Shown one piece after another: positions 1-7,030 of a DNA stretch of 21,601 nucleotides; positions within the stretch are counted from its first letter, which is position 1, and each line of letters begins with the position of its first letter. Location of the stretch: positions 1 to 21,601 of the forward strand of contig JAUIJO010000013.1 of the NCBI GenBank assembly GCA_030431185.1, written 5' to 3'. Both the position numbers and the translations under genes were made by a program. Source of the stretch: Gammaproteobacteria bacterium (GTDB taxonomy: Bacteria; Pseudomonadota; Gammaproteobacteria; Xanthomonadales; Xanthomonadaceae). The notes below the pieces were generated by a model. The model was not told the origin of the DNA. It worked only from the letters and a program-made list of their open reading frames with translations, and did no database searches.

Positions 1-230
1 GCGCCGGGGGCGTGAAGGCCCGGGTCGAGGCGCACCTGGACGCCGGCTGCGACGTGGTGCTGGTCTGCCACCCCGAGCTGGTGGAGGACTCGCTGGCCGC
101 CGTGCGCGACCGGCCGCGGGTCCCGCGGCTGCTGTCGGGACTGATCGGGCGCGATGCGCGCGGATGGGATGGCCTGCTGGCCGACAGCCGTTACATTGAA
201 AGCCGCAGGAAGCTGGAGGATATGGGTTGA
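1..230 (+). CDS. nagZ: Beta-N-acetylhexosaminidase NagZ, C-terminal end (partial)
   Basis: The reading frame is open from the left edge (first full codon at base 3) to TGA at 228-230, so only about the last 75 residues are present. NagZ is a cytoplasmic glycoside hydrolase family 3 enzyme that removes N-acetylglucosamine from anhydro-muropeptides during cell-wall recycling. What is visible fits the family's C-terminus: an amphipathic helix, then AGCDVVLVCH, then a helix ending in SRYIESRRKLED. The catalytic part lies outside the window, so the call rests on this tail and on gene order, because nagZ followed by hpt and a thioinosine phosphorylase is the arrangement known in Pseudomonas and xanthomonads. 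The GTG at 12 is an internal valine codon, not a start. The stop overlaps the next ATG by one base (TGATG), which suggests translational coupling. Confidence 0.8.
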   Translation, partial: AGGVKARVEAHLDAGCDVVLVCHPELVEDSLAAVRDRPRVPRLLSGLIGRDARGWDGLLADSRYIESRRKLEDMG

Positions 231-787
231 TGAGCAAGCATGATCTCGATTGGGCGTTGCGGAACTCCGACGTCGTGGTCGAACGGGCCGAACTGGAGCG
301 GGCGATGGCGCGGATGGCGGACGAGATCCGTCGCGACTACGACGAGGCTCCGCTGTACCTGACGGTGATGCATGGTGGCCTGCCCTTCGCCGCCCGCCTC
401 GCGATGGAAGTGGGGGCTCGCGGCCTGGACCTGGAATTCGATTACCTGCATGCGACGCGCTACCGCGGCGAGACCCGCGGCAGCGAGCTGGTCTGGAAGC
501 ACCGGCCGGCCACGCCGCTGGAGGGGCGTCGCGTGCTGCTCGCCGACGACATCCTGGACGAGGGCCATACCCTCGCCGGGATCATCGAGTGGTGCCGCGC
601 CGAAGGGGCCCGCGACGTGCGCGTCGCGGTGCTGGTGGTGAAGCGGCACGACCGCTGCGTCGAGGGCATCCGTGCCGACTACGTCGGCGTCGACGTGCCC
701 GATCGCTATGTGTTCGGCTACGGCATGGATTTCCATGAGCAGGGGCGCAACCTGCCCGACATCCATGCCTTGAAGGACGACGCATGA
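230..787 (+). CDS. hpt: Hypoxanthine-guanine phosphoribosyltransferase
   Basis: The 185-residue product is a type I phosphoribosyltransferase that converts hypoxanthine (or guanine) and PRPP to IMP (or GMP) in the cytoplasm. The PRPP-binding loop is clear at residues 102-115 (VLLADDILDEGHTL, with the paired Asp residues). An upstream MHGGLPFAA segment matches the family's pyrophosphate loop, and KRHD after the central strand matches the purine-binding region. The length is normal for bacterial Hpt. ATG 230 is chosen because it overlaps the nagZ stop as TGATG; the TTG three bases upstream would only add one residue. The 3' end overlaps the next ATG by four bases (ATGA), so nagZ, hpt and the phosphorylase look co-translated. 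Hypoxanthine is a product of the next enzyme, which gives the pairing a metabolic reason. Confidence 0.93.
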   Translation: MSKHDLDWALRNSDVVVERAELERAMARMADEIRRDYDEAPLYLTVMHGGLPFAARLAMEVGARGLDLEFDYLHATRYRGETRGSELVWKHRPATPLEGRRVLLADDILDEGHTLAGIIEWCRAEGARDVRVAVLVVKRHDRCVEGIRADYVGVDVPDRYVFGYGMDFHEQGRNLPDIHALKDDA

Positions 788-1551
788 GCGGCATCGACCT
801 CGCGGTCATCGGGGGCACCGGCGTCTATTCGCTGGCGCGGCTCGAGGACGTGGAGACGCATGTCGCCGACACCCGTTTCGGCGCCCCCTCGGGCCCGGTG
901 CGCGTGGGGCGGCTCGGTCGCCACCGCGTCGCGTTCCTGGCGCGGCACGGCGAGGGTCATTCGGTGCCCCCGCACCTCGTCAACTACCGCGCCAACCTCG
1001 CGGCGCTCCAGGACCTCGGGGCGGAACGCGTGCTGGCGGTGAACACCGTGGGTGGCATCACCGGGCATTTCGGTCCCCGCGTGCTGGCCTGCCCCGACCA
1101 GCTGATCGACTACACCTGGGGACGGGTCTCGACGATCTGCGAGGGCGGGCACTGGGCGGCGTCGGGAGGCGAAGTGCTGCACGTCGACTTCGGCCAGCCG
1201 TACTCGCCCGGGCTGCGGAGGTCCGTGGTCGCCGCGGCGCTTCGCGCCGGCGTCGACCTGGTCGATGGCGGCTGCTACGGCGCCACGCAGGGTCCCCGCC
1301 TGGAGACGCGCGCTGAGATCGCCCGCCTGCATCGCGATGGGTGCGACATCGTCGGCATGACCGGCATGCCCGAAGCCGGACTGGCGCGTGAGCTGGGGCT
1401 CGACTATGCCTGCCTGGCGGTGGTGGCCAACTGGGCGGCTGGCGCGGGACCGGATCCCGACGAAGTCATCACCCTGCAGGACGTGCTGGACAACGTGGCG
1501 GCCGCATCGGCGGGGCTGGCGGACCTGATAGGCGCGGTCCTGGAGGGCTGA
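784..1551 (+). CDS. S-methyl-5'-thioinosine phosphorylase (PNP/MTAP family)
   Basis: The 255-residue enzyme of the PNP/MTAP family splits a purine nucleoside with phosphate. Family motifs are present: GGTGVY at residues 10-15 (phosphate loop), RHGEGH at 54-59, NTVGGI from residue 87, GATQGPRLET, and GMTGMPEAGLA before the base pocket. The base-contact segment reads VVANWAAG, with Asn216 where adenine-specific MTAP enzymes carry Asp (ATDYDCW in the human enzyme). Asn at this place is typical of 6-oxopurine phosphorylases, so I favour methylthioinosine over methylthioadenosine, as known for the Pseudomonas aeruginosa homologue (PA3004) in the same gene order. The products would be hypoxanthine and methylthioribose-1-phosphate, and the adjoining hpt can reuse the hypoxanthine. 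Automated pipelines often label such proteins MTAP. The start overlaps the hpt stop (ATGA). Confidence 0.87.
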   Translation: MSGIDLAVIGGTGVYSLARLEDVETHVADTRFGAPSGPVRVGRLGRHRVAFLARHGEGHSVPPHLVNYRANLAALQDLGAERVLAVNTVGGITGHFGPRVLACPDQLIDYTWGRVSTICEGGHWAASGGEVLHVDFGQPYSPGLRRSVVAAALRAGVDLVDGGCYGATQGPRLETRAEIARLHRDGCDIVGMTGMPEAGLARELGLDYACLAVVANWAAGAGPDPDEVITLQDVLDNVAAASAGLADLIGAVLEG

Positions 1552-1562
1552 GCGCCCGATGG

Positions 1563-1591
1563 TTGTCAAGCGCGCGTTCAGTTTGCATACT
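1563..1591 (+). promoter_or_regulatory. Likely sigma-70 promoter of the cold-shock gene
   Basis: TTGTCA at 1563-1568 (5 of 6 to the -35 consensus), a 17-base spacer, and CATACT at 1586-1591 (4 of 6 to the -10). It lies just after the phosphorylase stop and would start a leader of roughly 60 bases before the csp ATG at 1659. Assigned by eye. Confidence 0.5.
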
Positions 1592-1658
1592 CGGCCCTGC
1601 GTCGGTCGCGCTTGCGCGCCGCCGCGCCCATCGCATCCAGCATGAGGTCATCAAGGAC

Positions 1659-1871
1659 ATGCAGTACGGTACCGTGAAGTGGTTCAACGACGCCAAGGGA
1701 TTTGGCTTCATCTCACCAGAAGATGGCAGCGCGGACGTGTTCGTGCATTTCTCCGCCATCAATGCAAAGGGCTTCCGCAGCCTCCAGGAAGGCCAGCGTG
1801 TCAGCTACCAGCTGACCCAGGGACCGAAGGGCGCGCAGGCGTCCGAAGTGGGCATCGCCGGCGAAGCCTGA
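1659..1871 (+). CDS. Cold-shock protein of the CspA family
   Basis: The 70-residue single cold-shock domain protein binds single-stranded RNA and DNA and acts as an RNA chaperone in the cytoplasm. It opens with the family signature YGTVKWFNDAKGFGFI; RNP1 is KGFGFI at residues 13-18 and RNP2 is VFVHFS at 27-32, and the length is exactly typical. ATG 1659 is chosen because cold-shock domains begin at this residue and GAGGT at 1644-1648 lies 10 bases upstream. The same frame stays open back to 1563, but that part has no domain character and overlaps the promoter. The gene is monocistronic, between its own promoter and a strong terminator. Whether it responds to cold cannot be told from sequence, since many family members are constitutive. 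Confidence 0.96.
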   Translation: MQYGTVKWFNDAKGFGFISPEDGSADVFVHFSAINAKGFRSLQEGQRVSYQLTQGPKGAQASEVGIAGEA

Positions 1872-1896
1872 TCCCGCTCCGACATCGATATTCTTG

Positions 1897-1921
1897 AGGC
1901 CCCGCCTGGCGGGGCTTTTTT
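1897..1921 (+). terminator. Rho-independent terminator after the cold-shock gene
   Basis: A seven-base-pair all-GC stem (GCCCCGC at 1899-1905, GCGGGGC at 1909-1915) with a CTG loop is followed by six T at 1916-1921. It lies 25 bases after the csp stop. Confidence 0.93.
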
Positions 1922-1979
1922 CTGGGCGATCGCCAGGGGCCGACCGATCGCCGTCCCGGCGGCAACGCTTTCGGCGGAC

Positions 1980-2006
1980 TAGAATCGAGGTCCCTCCAGG
2001 ATGGAG
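1980..2006 (+). promoter_or_regulatory. Possible -10 box and ribosome binding site of aidB
   Basis: TAGAAT at 1980-1985 matches the -10 consensus at five of six bases, but no convincing -35 lies 16-18 bases upstream. TGGAG at 2002-2006 is a purine-rich ribosome binding site six bases before ATG 2013. This favours 2013 over ATG 2001, which has no spacing for a site. Confidence 0.42.
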
Positions 2007-2012
2007 TCCACC

Positions 2013-3632
2013 ATGGGCGAGTCGCGACCGGACGCCACCCACCACGTCGACAACCAGCCCCCGGAGTTCGCGCCGCGCGACCTGTGGGCGGACGACGCGG
2101 CCCTGCGCGAGTCCCTCGGGCGTGAAGGCGCCGCCCGATGGGAGGGCGGCGTGGCGCGTTACGGTGCGCTCGCCGGGAGCGCGTTGTACGCGCTGGGCTT
2201 CGACGCCCATCGCGACCGGCCGCGGCTGCGGACGCATGACCGCTTCGGCCATCGCCTCGACGTGGTCGAGTTCCATCCCAACTACCACGCGGTCATGGAG
2301 GCGGCGATCGGGTACGGGGTGGCCGGGCTGTCCTGGCGAGACGGGCGCCCCGGGGCCCACGTCGCGCGTGCGGCCCTCAGCTACCTGCATCACCAGGTCG
2401 AGCCCGGCAGCAGCTGCCCACTGACGATGACGCACGCGGCGGTGCCCGTCCTGCAGCAGGTGCCCGTGCTCGCCGAATGGGCGGAGAAGGCGGCCGCACC
2501 GCATTACGACCCGCGCAATCTCCCCATCAGCGGCAAGTCGGGCGTCACGATCGGCATGGGCATGACCGAGAAGCAGGGCGGCAGCGACGTGCGCAGCAAT
2601 GCCACGGTGGCCTCGCCCCTGTCGGGCGACGCCTACTCGCTGGTCGGCCACAAGTGGTTCTTCTCCGCGCCGATGTCGGATGGCTTCCTGGTGCTGGCGC
2701 AGGCGCCTGGCGGTTTGACCTGTTTCCTGTTGCCGCGCTGGCGACCGGATGGCAGCCGCAACGCGTTCCGGCTGATGCGCTTGAAGGACAAGCTCGGCGA
2801 CTGGTCGAATGCCTCGTCAGAAGTCGAGTTCGACGGTGCCTGGGCGCACCGGGTCGGCGAGGAGGGACGGGGCGTGCCGACCATCCTGCGGATGGTCATG
2901 CTCACGCGCCTGGACTGCATGCTGGGGTCGTCGGCGCAGATGCGGATGGCGCTGGTCCACGCGATCCACCATGCACGGCACCGCCGGGCGTTCGGCAGGC
3001 GACTGGTCGATCATGCCCTGATGCAGAACGTGCTCGCCGATCTCGCCATCGAGGCCGAAGCGGCCTTGCTGCTGTCCATGCGCGTGGCCCGGGCCGTCGA
3101 TGCGTCGACGCGAGATCCCGGCGAAGCCGCGTTCGCCCGCGTGGCCACGGCGATCGGCAAATACTGGATATGCAAGCGTGCGCCGGCCTTCGTCAACGAG
3201 GCCCAGGAATGCCTCGGCGGGGCCGGCTACGTCGAGGAATCGATCCTGCCCCGCCTGTACCGGCAAGCCCCGCTGAACTCGATCTGGGAGGGGAGCGGCA
3301 ACATCCAGTGCCTCGACGTGCTGCGTGCCCTCGGCAAGGAACCCGACTGCCTCGACGCACTCCGGCGCGAGCTGGCCGGGGCGAGCGGCCTGCCCGATGG
3401 GTTCCTGTCCGGGCTCGAGTCGCAACTGGCCGGGGCGGGCGAGTCCACCGCGCGCCGCCTGGTGGAGCGGCTGGCACTGGGCCTGCAGGCGGCGGTCATG
3501 GGCCAGGCCGGAAGTCCGCTGGCTGGCGACTTCATCGCCAGCCGGCTCGTGGACACCCACGCGCAGACGCTGGGCACGCTGCCTGTCGGGGTCGACCTGG
3601 AGGCGGCGATCGAACGTGCACTGCCGGGCTGA
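2013..3632 (+). CDS. aidB: AidB-type acyl-CoA dehydrogenase family flavoprotein
   Basis: The 539-residue product (543 if ATG 2001 is used) matches E. coli AidB (541 residues) throughout by recall. AidB is an FAD protein of the acyl-CoA dehydrogenase fold, induced in the E. coli adaptive response to alkylation; it binds DNA and has weak isovaleryl-CoA dehydrogenase activity. Visible landmarks are HPNYH near the N-terminus, MTEKQGGSDV at residues 184-193 (flavin-binding strand), VGHKWFFSAP, RLKDKLGDWSNAS, and NSIWEGSGNIQCLDVLR. In the last of these, Glu426 occupies the place of the acyl-CoA dehydrogenase catalytic base. A C-terminal domain of about 100 residues follows, as in AidB and unlike short-chain dehydrogenases. 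No ada or alkB gene is adjacent, so the alkylation link is by homology only. It converges on the TetR gene with 21 bases between the stops. Confidence 0.93.
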   Translation: MGESRPDATHHVDNQPPEFAPRDLWADDAALRESLGREGAARWEGGVARYGALAGSALYALGFDAHRDRPRLRTHDRFGHRLDVVEFHPNYHAVMEAAIGYGVAGLSWRDGRPGAHVARAALSYLHHQVEPGSSCPLTMTHAAVPVLQQVPVLAEWAEKAAAPHYDPRNLPISGKSGVTIGMGMTEKQGGSDVRSNATVASPLSGDAYSLVGHKWFFSAPMSDGFLVLAQAPGGLTCFLLPRWRPDGSRNAFRLMRLKDKLGDWSNASSEVEFDGAWAHRVGEEGRGVPTILRMVMLTRLDCMLGSSAQMRMALVHAIHHARHRRAFGRRLVDHALMQNVLADLAIEAEAALLLSMRVARAVDASTRDPGEAAFARVATAIGKYWICKRAPAFVNEAQECLGGAGYVEESILPRLYRQAPLNSIWEGSGNIQCLDVLRALGKEPDCLDALRRELAGASGLPDGFLSGLESQLAGAGESTARRLVERLALGLQAAVMGQAGSPLAGDFIASRLVDTHAQTLGTLPVGVDLEAAIERALPG

Positions 3633-3653
3633 GGGCCCCTGCCCGCGCGAACG

Positions 3654-4337
3654 TCAGCGCCCGCCCAGTCGGGTCGAGTCCTCGGGGCGCAGGCTGCGGG
3701 CGCCGGTCACGATCATCCGCACCATCGTCGAGAGCTGGTTGATCAACTCGGGGTCCTTCTCGGGCGGCAGGTCCATCGCGGTGCCACCGACGGCGAATAC
3801 CAGCCGGGTGATCGCCTTCGCCGCGAGGGCCGGTTCATGCAGGGTGGCATGGTCCAGTCGCGCCAGGCGGATCAGGTCCAGCCGCAGCTCTTCCTCGAAG
3901 AACTCGAGCTCACGGTCGACCGCCTGCTTGAAGGCGTCCGAGCCCACCGTGCCTTCGCGCAGCAGGACGTGCAGCAGCTTGTCGTCGGCGCGCAACTGCT
4001 CCATGAACGCCTCCACCGAACTGCGGATGACGCTGAGGTTGCCGCCGGCCACGCGCTGGCGGGCCTCGCCGATGATCTGGCGCAGTGAACGTCCGGCTAG
4101 GTCGATCAGCGCCACCGCCAGTTCGTCCATGTCGCGGAACTGCCGATAGAAGCTGTTGGGCGCGATGCCGGCCTCGCGGGCGACTTCGCGCAGGCTGAGC
4201 GAGGACACGCTGCGGTGCGGTCCCACCAGCTTCAGTGCCGCGGCGAGGATGTCTTCCCGGGAGATCGTCGGCTTGCGGCCGGGGCCATGCTCGTCCGGAA
4301 GGGCCGTGGGGGTGGCATTGGCGGGGACGGTGGTCAC
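3654..4337 (-). CDS. desT: TetR-family repressor of fatty acid desaturation (FabR/DesT type)
   Basis: This 227-residue TetR-family regulator has its helix-turn-helix at about residues 47-67, reading SLREVAREAGIAPNSFYRQF. By recall this is nearly identical to the DNA-reading part of E. coli FabR, and it continues into RDMDEL as FabR does. FabR and Pseudomonas DesT sense the saturated/unsaturated acyl-CoA balance and repress unsaturated fatty acid genes. The remainder resembles their ligand-binding domain (RQIIGEARQR, SSVEAFMEQL, LLREGT). The gene diverges from a desC-desB pair, the known desT arrangement, so local repression is a strong inference. The start is GTG at 4335-4337 without an evident ribosome binding site; no alternative Met occurs before residue 70. 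A N-terminal tail of about 20 residues before GRKPTISRED is longer than in FabR. Confidence 0.9.
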   Translation of the reverse strand: MTTVPANATPTALPDEHGPGRKPTISREDILAAALKLVGPHRSVSSLSLREVAREAGIAPNSFYRQFRDMDELAVALIDLAGRSLRQIIGEARQRVAGGNLSVIRSSVEAFMEQLRADDKLLHVLLREGTVGSDAFKQAVDRELEFFEEELRLDLIRLARLDHATLHEPALAAKAITRLVFAVGGTAMDLPPEKDPELINQLSTMVRMIVTGARSLRPEDSTRLGGR

Positions 4338-4379
4338 GGTTCGAGTATGACGAGTCTGAATGGTGGCAGGGCAGGGGGC

Positions 4380-4385
4380 ATCATA
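4380..4385 (-). promoter_or_regulatory. Possible -10 box of the desT-like gene
   Basis: On the minus strand this reads TATGAT (5 of 6 to consensus), 42 bases before the GTG start. The -35 region would fall at about 4402-4408, inside the inverted repeat at 4402-4421, which would allow autoregulation. The -35 itself is weak. Confidence 0.35.
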
Positions 4386-4401
4386 GACCCGAAATTAATA
4401 T

Positions 4402-4421
4402 ACGGTTGTATATACATGCGT
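4402..4421. promoter_or_regulatory. Candidate operator in the desT/desC divergent promoter
   Basis: The perfect 10-bp palindrome TGTATATACA (4407-4416) is flanked symmetrically by ACG (4402-4404) and CGT (4419-4421), so 8 of 10 half-site pairs match. It sits in a short AT-rich island (4391-4440) in otherwise GC-rich DNA and overlaps the likely -35 of desC. A repressor bound here would block the promoter. The half-site does not look like the FabR operator sequence I recall, so the link to the adjacent TetR protein is positional. Confidence 0.55.
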
Positions 4422-4438
4422 CCGCACACTGGTATAGT
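4411..4438 (+). promoter_or_regulatory. Likely promoter of desC-desB with extended -10
   Basis: TATAGT at 4433-4438 is preceded by TGG, giving an extended -10 (TGnTATAGT). TATACA at 4411-4416 is a 4-of-6 match to the -35 at 16 bases spacing and overlaps the palindrome. Only seven bases separate the -10 from the ATG at 4446. Confidence 0.6.
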
Positions 4439-4445
4439 AGCTCTC

Positions 4446-5552
4446 ATGAACGCTCGCGTCCGTCCGTCCCGTCCTCGCCGCCCCGCTGGTGTCCGCCGTT
4501 GGCTGAAGCCCTTCGTCGCGCCGGATGTCTTCGATTTCTGGGCATCCCGGGTCAATCGACTGTGGTCCTGGGAGCGTCCGCTCGCCCAGCTGGTGGAGCG
4601 ACGCCCCGAGTCCCGCGATGCAGTGACCTTGCTGCTGCGTCCCAATCGCCACTGGAGCGGCTTCAAGCCCGGCCAGCACCTGAACCTGGGGATCGAGGTC
4701 GACGGCGCGCGCGTCACGCGCAGCTACAGCCTGTCCCAGCCGCCGCGCGAGGATGGCCTGCTGGCCGTCACCGTCAAGGCCATGCCGGGCGGCAAGGTCA
4801 GCCCGCGCCTCTTCGACACCGTCGAGGTGGGGGATATCTTCGAACTCGGTCCGGCCTTCGGCGACATGACACTGCCGCGCGCGCCACGGGGCGCATGGCT
4901 GTTCCTGGCCGCCGGCAGCGGGATCACGCCCTTGATGGCGATGGTCCGTGCGCTGGCCGCGGACGGCATGCCGGTACCGCTCACCCTCGTGTACTGGTCG
5001 CGCCATCGCGATGAGTTCTGCTTCGTCGAGGAGCTGCGTGCGCTGGCCGCCCGGCATCCAGCCTTCCAGTTGCGCCTGGTCCTGACCGGCGAGGCCGCCG
5101 CGGACGCCGATGAATCCGAGGGGCGCATCAGCGACGCGCTGCTGTCCGGCCTGGTCGACGGGCTTGGCGAGCGCCAGGTCATGGCCTGCGGGCCCGGTGG
5201 TTTCGTCGAGGCGGCGCAAGCGCTGCTGGCGAACCGGGTGCAGGGCTTCCAGGCCGAGGCGTTCACCCTGCCGGCAGCGCCGGTGGTCGACGAGGGCGAA
5301 GTCGCGCTCACCCTGAGCCGAAGCGGGCGCACCCTCATGGTGTCGCGTGGCCAGCCGATCCTGGCGGCCCTCGAAGCGCAAGGCATCAAGCCGGCGTCCG
5401 GTTGCCGCATGGGCCTTTGCAACACCTGCGCGTGCGGCCAGTCCTCGGGGAGCGTCCGCCACCTGCCCAGCGGCGCGCTCGTGCACGAACCGTCCCAGGC
5501 CCTGAAGCTGTGCATCCACGGCGCGGCCACCGACCTGTCGATCGATCTTTGA
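4446..5552 (+). CDS. desC: Ferredoxin-type NAD(P)H oxidoreductase partner of acyl desaturase
   Basis: The 368-residue fusion carries, in order, an FAD-binding domain with RSYS at residues 92-95, an NAD(P)-binding domain with GSGITP at 157-162 and ACGPGGF, and a C-terminal plant-type [2Fe-2S] ferredoxin domain. The cluster ligands are Cys320, Cys325, Cys328 (C-x4-C-x2-C) and Cys356. It would carry electrons from NAD(P)H through FAD and the cluster to the desaturase encoded next, like DesC with DesB in Pseudomonas aeruginosa. ATG 4446 is chosen although the frame stays open upstream to 4215: residues after 4446 begin the conserved part, and the upstream stretch overlaps the desT promoter and coding region. 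There is no ribosome binding site, and the -10 box ends eight bases before the ATG, so the transcript may be leaderless. The stop overlaps the next ATG (TGATG). Confidence 0.92.
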   Translation: MNARVRPSRPRRPAGVRRWLKPFVAPDVFDFWASRVNRLWSWERPLAQLVERRPESRDAVTLLLRPNRHWSGFKPGQHLNLGIEVDGARVTRSYSLSQPPREDGLLAVTVKAMPGGKVSPRLFDTVEVGDIFELGPAFGDMTLPRAPRGAWLFLAAGSGITPLMAMVRALAADGMPVPLTLVYWSRHRDEFCFVEELRALAARHPAFQLRLVLTGEAAADADESEGRISDALLSGLVDGLGERQVMACGPGGFVEAAQALLANRVQGFQAEAFTLPAAPVVDEGEVALTLSRSGRTLMVSRGQPILAALEAQGIKPASGCRMGLCNTCACGQSSGSVRHLPSGALVHEPSQALKLCIHGAATDLSIDL

Positions 5553-6703
5553 TGGAGACCTCATCGCGCATGCGAAGCCAGAAGCCCCGGAAGAAGAACC
5601 GTCCCCTCACCCCGGCGGAACTCGACGCCTTCGGCGCCGAGCTCGACGGCCTGCGCGCGCGCACGGTCGCCAGCCTTGGCGAGCGCGACGCGCGCTACAT
5701 CCGCAACGTGGTCAAGGTCGTCCGCTACACCGAAGTCGCCGGTCGCGGCCTGCTGTTCCTCGGCGCCTTCGTCCATGGCGTGCTGGTCCCGGCCTGGATC
5801 GCCGGCGTGCTGCTGCTGGCCCTGTCGAAGATCCTCGAGAACATGGAGCTCGGCCACAACGTCATCCACGGCCAATACGACTGGATGGGCGATCCGCAGC
5901 TCAACGGCCGCACCTACGAGTGGGACATCGCCGGCACCTCCGAGGCCTGGCGCAAGACGCACAATTTCCGCCACCACACCTACACCAACGTGCGGGGCCT
6001 GGACGACGACATCGGCTATGGCCTGCTGCGGATCTTCCCGGAACAGAAGTGGTCGCCGTTCTTCCTGCTGCAACCCATCATCGCGCCGATCTTCGCGCTG
6101 TTGTTCGAGTGGGGCGTGGCGATCCAGGATCTCAAGCTGGGCCGGTGGCTGCAGGGCAAGGTGAGCGCGAAGCAGATGTACCGGAAGTTCCGTCCGGTCG
6201 GTCGCAAGATGGGTCGCCAGGTCCTCAAGGACTACGTGCTGTTCCCCCTCCTGGCCGGGCCGTTCTTCCTGCCGGTGCTGCTGGGCAACGTGGTGGCCAA
6301 CCTGATCCGCAATGTCTGGACCTACGTCATCATCTTCTGCGGCCACTTCACCACCGACGTGGAGACGTTCCCGCGCGACGTGATCAAGAACGAGTCCCGC
6401 GGCCACTGGTACCTGCGCCAGTTGCGCGGCTCGTCCAACATCTCCGGCGGCTTCCTGATCGACGTGATGTCGGGCAACCTCAGCCACCAGATCGAGCACC
6501 ATTTCTATCCGGACATCCCGGCGAACCGGTACTCGGGGATGGCGGTCGAGGTGCGCGATATCTGCGAACGCTACGGCCAGCAGTACAACACCGGTTCGCT
6601 GCCGCGGCAGTTCGGCCAGGTCACCTGGCGCATCCTGCGCCATGCCTTCCCGAGCCGCCCGCGACGCGCGATGCCGCTGGTGCGACGGGAGTCGGCCGCC
6701 TGA
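5552..6703 (+). CDS. desB: Membrane acyl-CoA fatty acid desaturase (DesB-like)
   Basis: The 383-residue integral membrane di-iron enzyme inserts a double bond into acyl chains using oxygen and electrons from the preceding reductase. All three histidine clusters are intact: H102-x3-H106 (HNVIH), H137-x3-HH142 (HNFRHH) and H312-x3-HH317 (HQIEHH). Hydrophobic membrane segments lie at roughly residues 65-93, near 165-190 and near 225-255, fitting a four-helix desaturase. A Lys/Arg-rich N-terminus faces the cytoplasm. ATG 5552 overlaps the desC stop and gives the usual length. ATG 5570 is an alternative with GGAG at 5554-5557, 12 bases upstream. The fatty-acid desaturase superfamily is certain; the exact substrate (saturated acyl-CoA, as in DesB) is inferred from the DesT-DesC context. 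An intrinsic terminator follows. Confidence 0.92.
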   Translation: METSSRMRSQKPRKKNRPLTPAELDAFGAELDGLRARTVASLGERDARYIRNVVKVVRYTEVAGRGLLFLGAFVHGVLVPAWIAGVLLLALSKILENMELGHNVIHGQYDWMGDPQLNGRTYEWDIAGTSEAWRKTHNFRHHTYTNVRGLDDDIGYGLLRIFPEQKWSPFFLLQPIIAPIFALLFEWGVAIQDLKLGRWLQGKVSAKQMYRKFRPVGRKMGRQVLKDYVLFPLLAGPFFLPVLLGNVVANLIRNVWTYVIIFCGHFTTDVETFPRDVIKNESRGHWYLRQLRGSSNISGGFLIDVMSGNLSHQIEHHFYPDIPANRYSGMAVEVRDICERYGQQYNTGSLPRQFGQVTWRILRHAFPSRPRRAMPLVRRESAA

Positions 6704-7030
6704 ATCCGGGGGGATGTGCGACAGGGGAGGGACCCGACGGCCTGGCGATCGCCGGGCCGTTTTTTTTGCGTGGTCTCCCGGCGTCGGGGAGGGCACGCGG
6801 GGCCATGCGTGACGGGTCGTGCATGCGCCTGCACGTGGCGACCGGCGGGATCGAGTGCGCGTGCGCTGCGTCCGCTGGACATCCGCTCGAACGCCGGGAT
6901 CCGGCCGCCGCCGTCCAGGGAATCCCCCAAGCGCAGCCTGGACGAACCCGCCTCGCTTGCATCGGTGGAAGGCCGTCTTCCCCGCGTCCAGACTGGCGTT
7001 GCGGTCGCTCTGGTTCGCGGGTCCCGGGCC
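6704..7030. other. Intergenic region between desB and the ABC transporter gene
   Basis: These 327 bases separate two convergent genes. They hold the desB terminator (6737-6767) and a small five-base-pair hairpin at 6818-6835 (CGTGC/GCACG). I see no gene with a ribosome binding site, no repeat shared with the rest of the window, and no clear terminator for the minus-strand operon that ends at 7031. Confidence 0.6.
6737..6767 (+). terminator. Rho-independent terminator of the desC-desB operon
   Basis: A ten-base-pair stem (6737-6746 with 6751-6760, one G-T pair) closes a GATC loop and runs into eight T at 6760-6767. It lies 33 bases after the desB stop and is among the strongest terminators in the window. 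Confidence 0.94.

Noticed and set aside
4215..4445. An upstream extension of the desC frame by 77 codons
   Set aside because: It would overlap the start of the desT-like gene and the promoter and palindrome. The conserved reductase sequence begins after ATG 4446.
4446..4465. TGAACGCT at the desC start as a FabR/DesT-type half-site
   Set aside because: The matching second half-site is absent (CGCGTC instead of a mirror of TGAACG), so it was not called an operator.
5561..6796. A 411-codon minus-strand frame opposite desB
   Set aside because: Its His/Val/Glu-rich translation is the shadow of the desaturase codons, and the three His clusters on the plus strand settle the coding strand.
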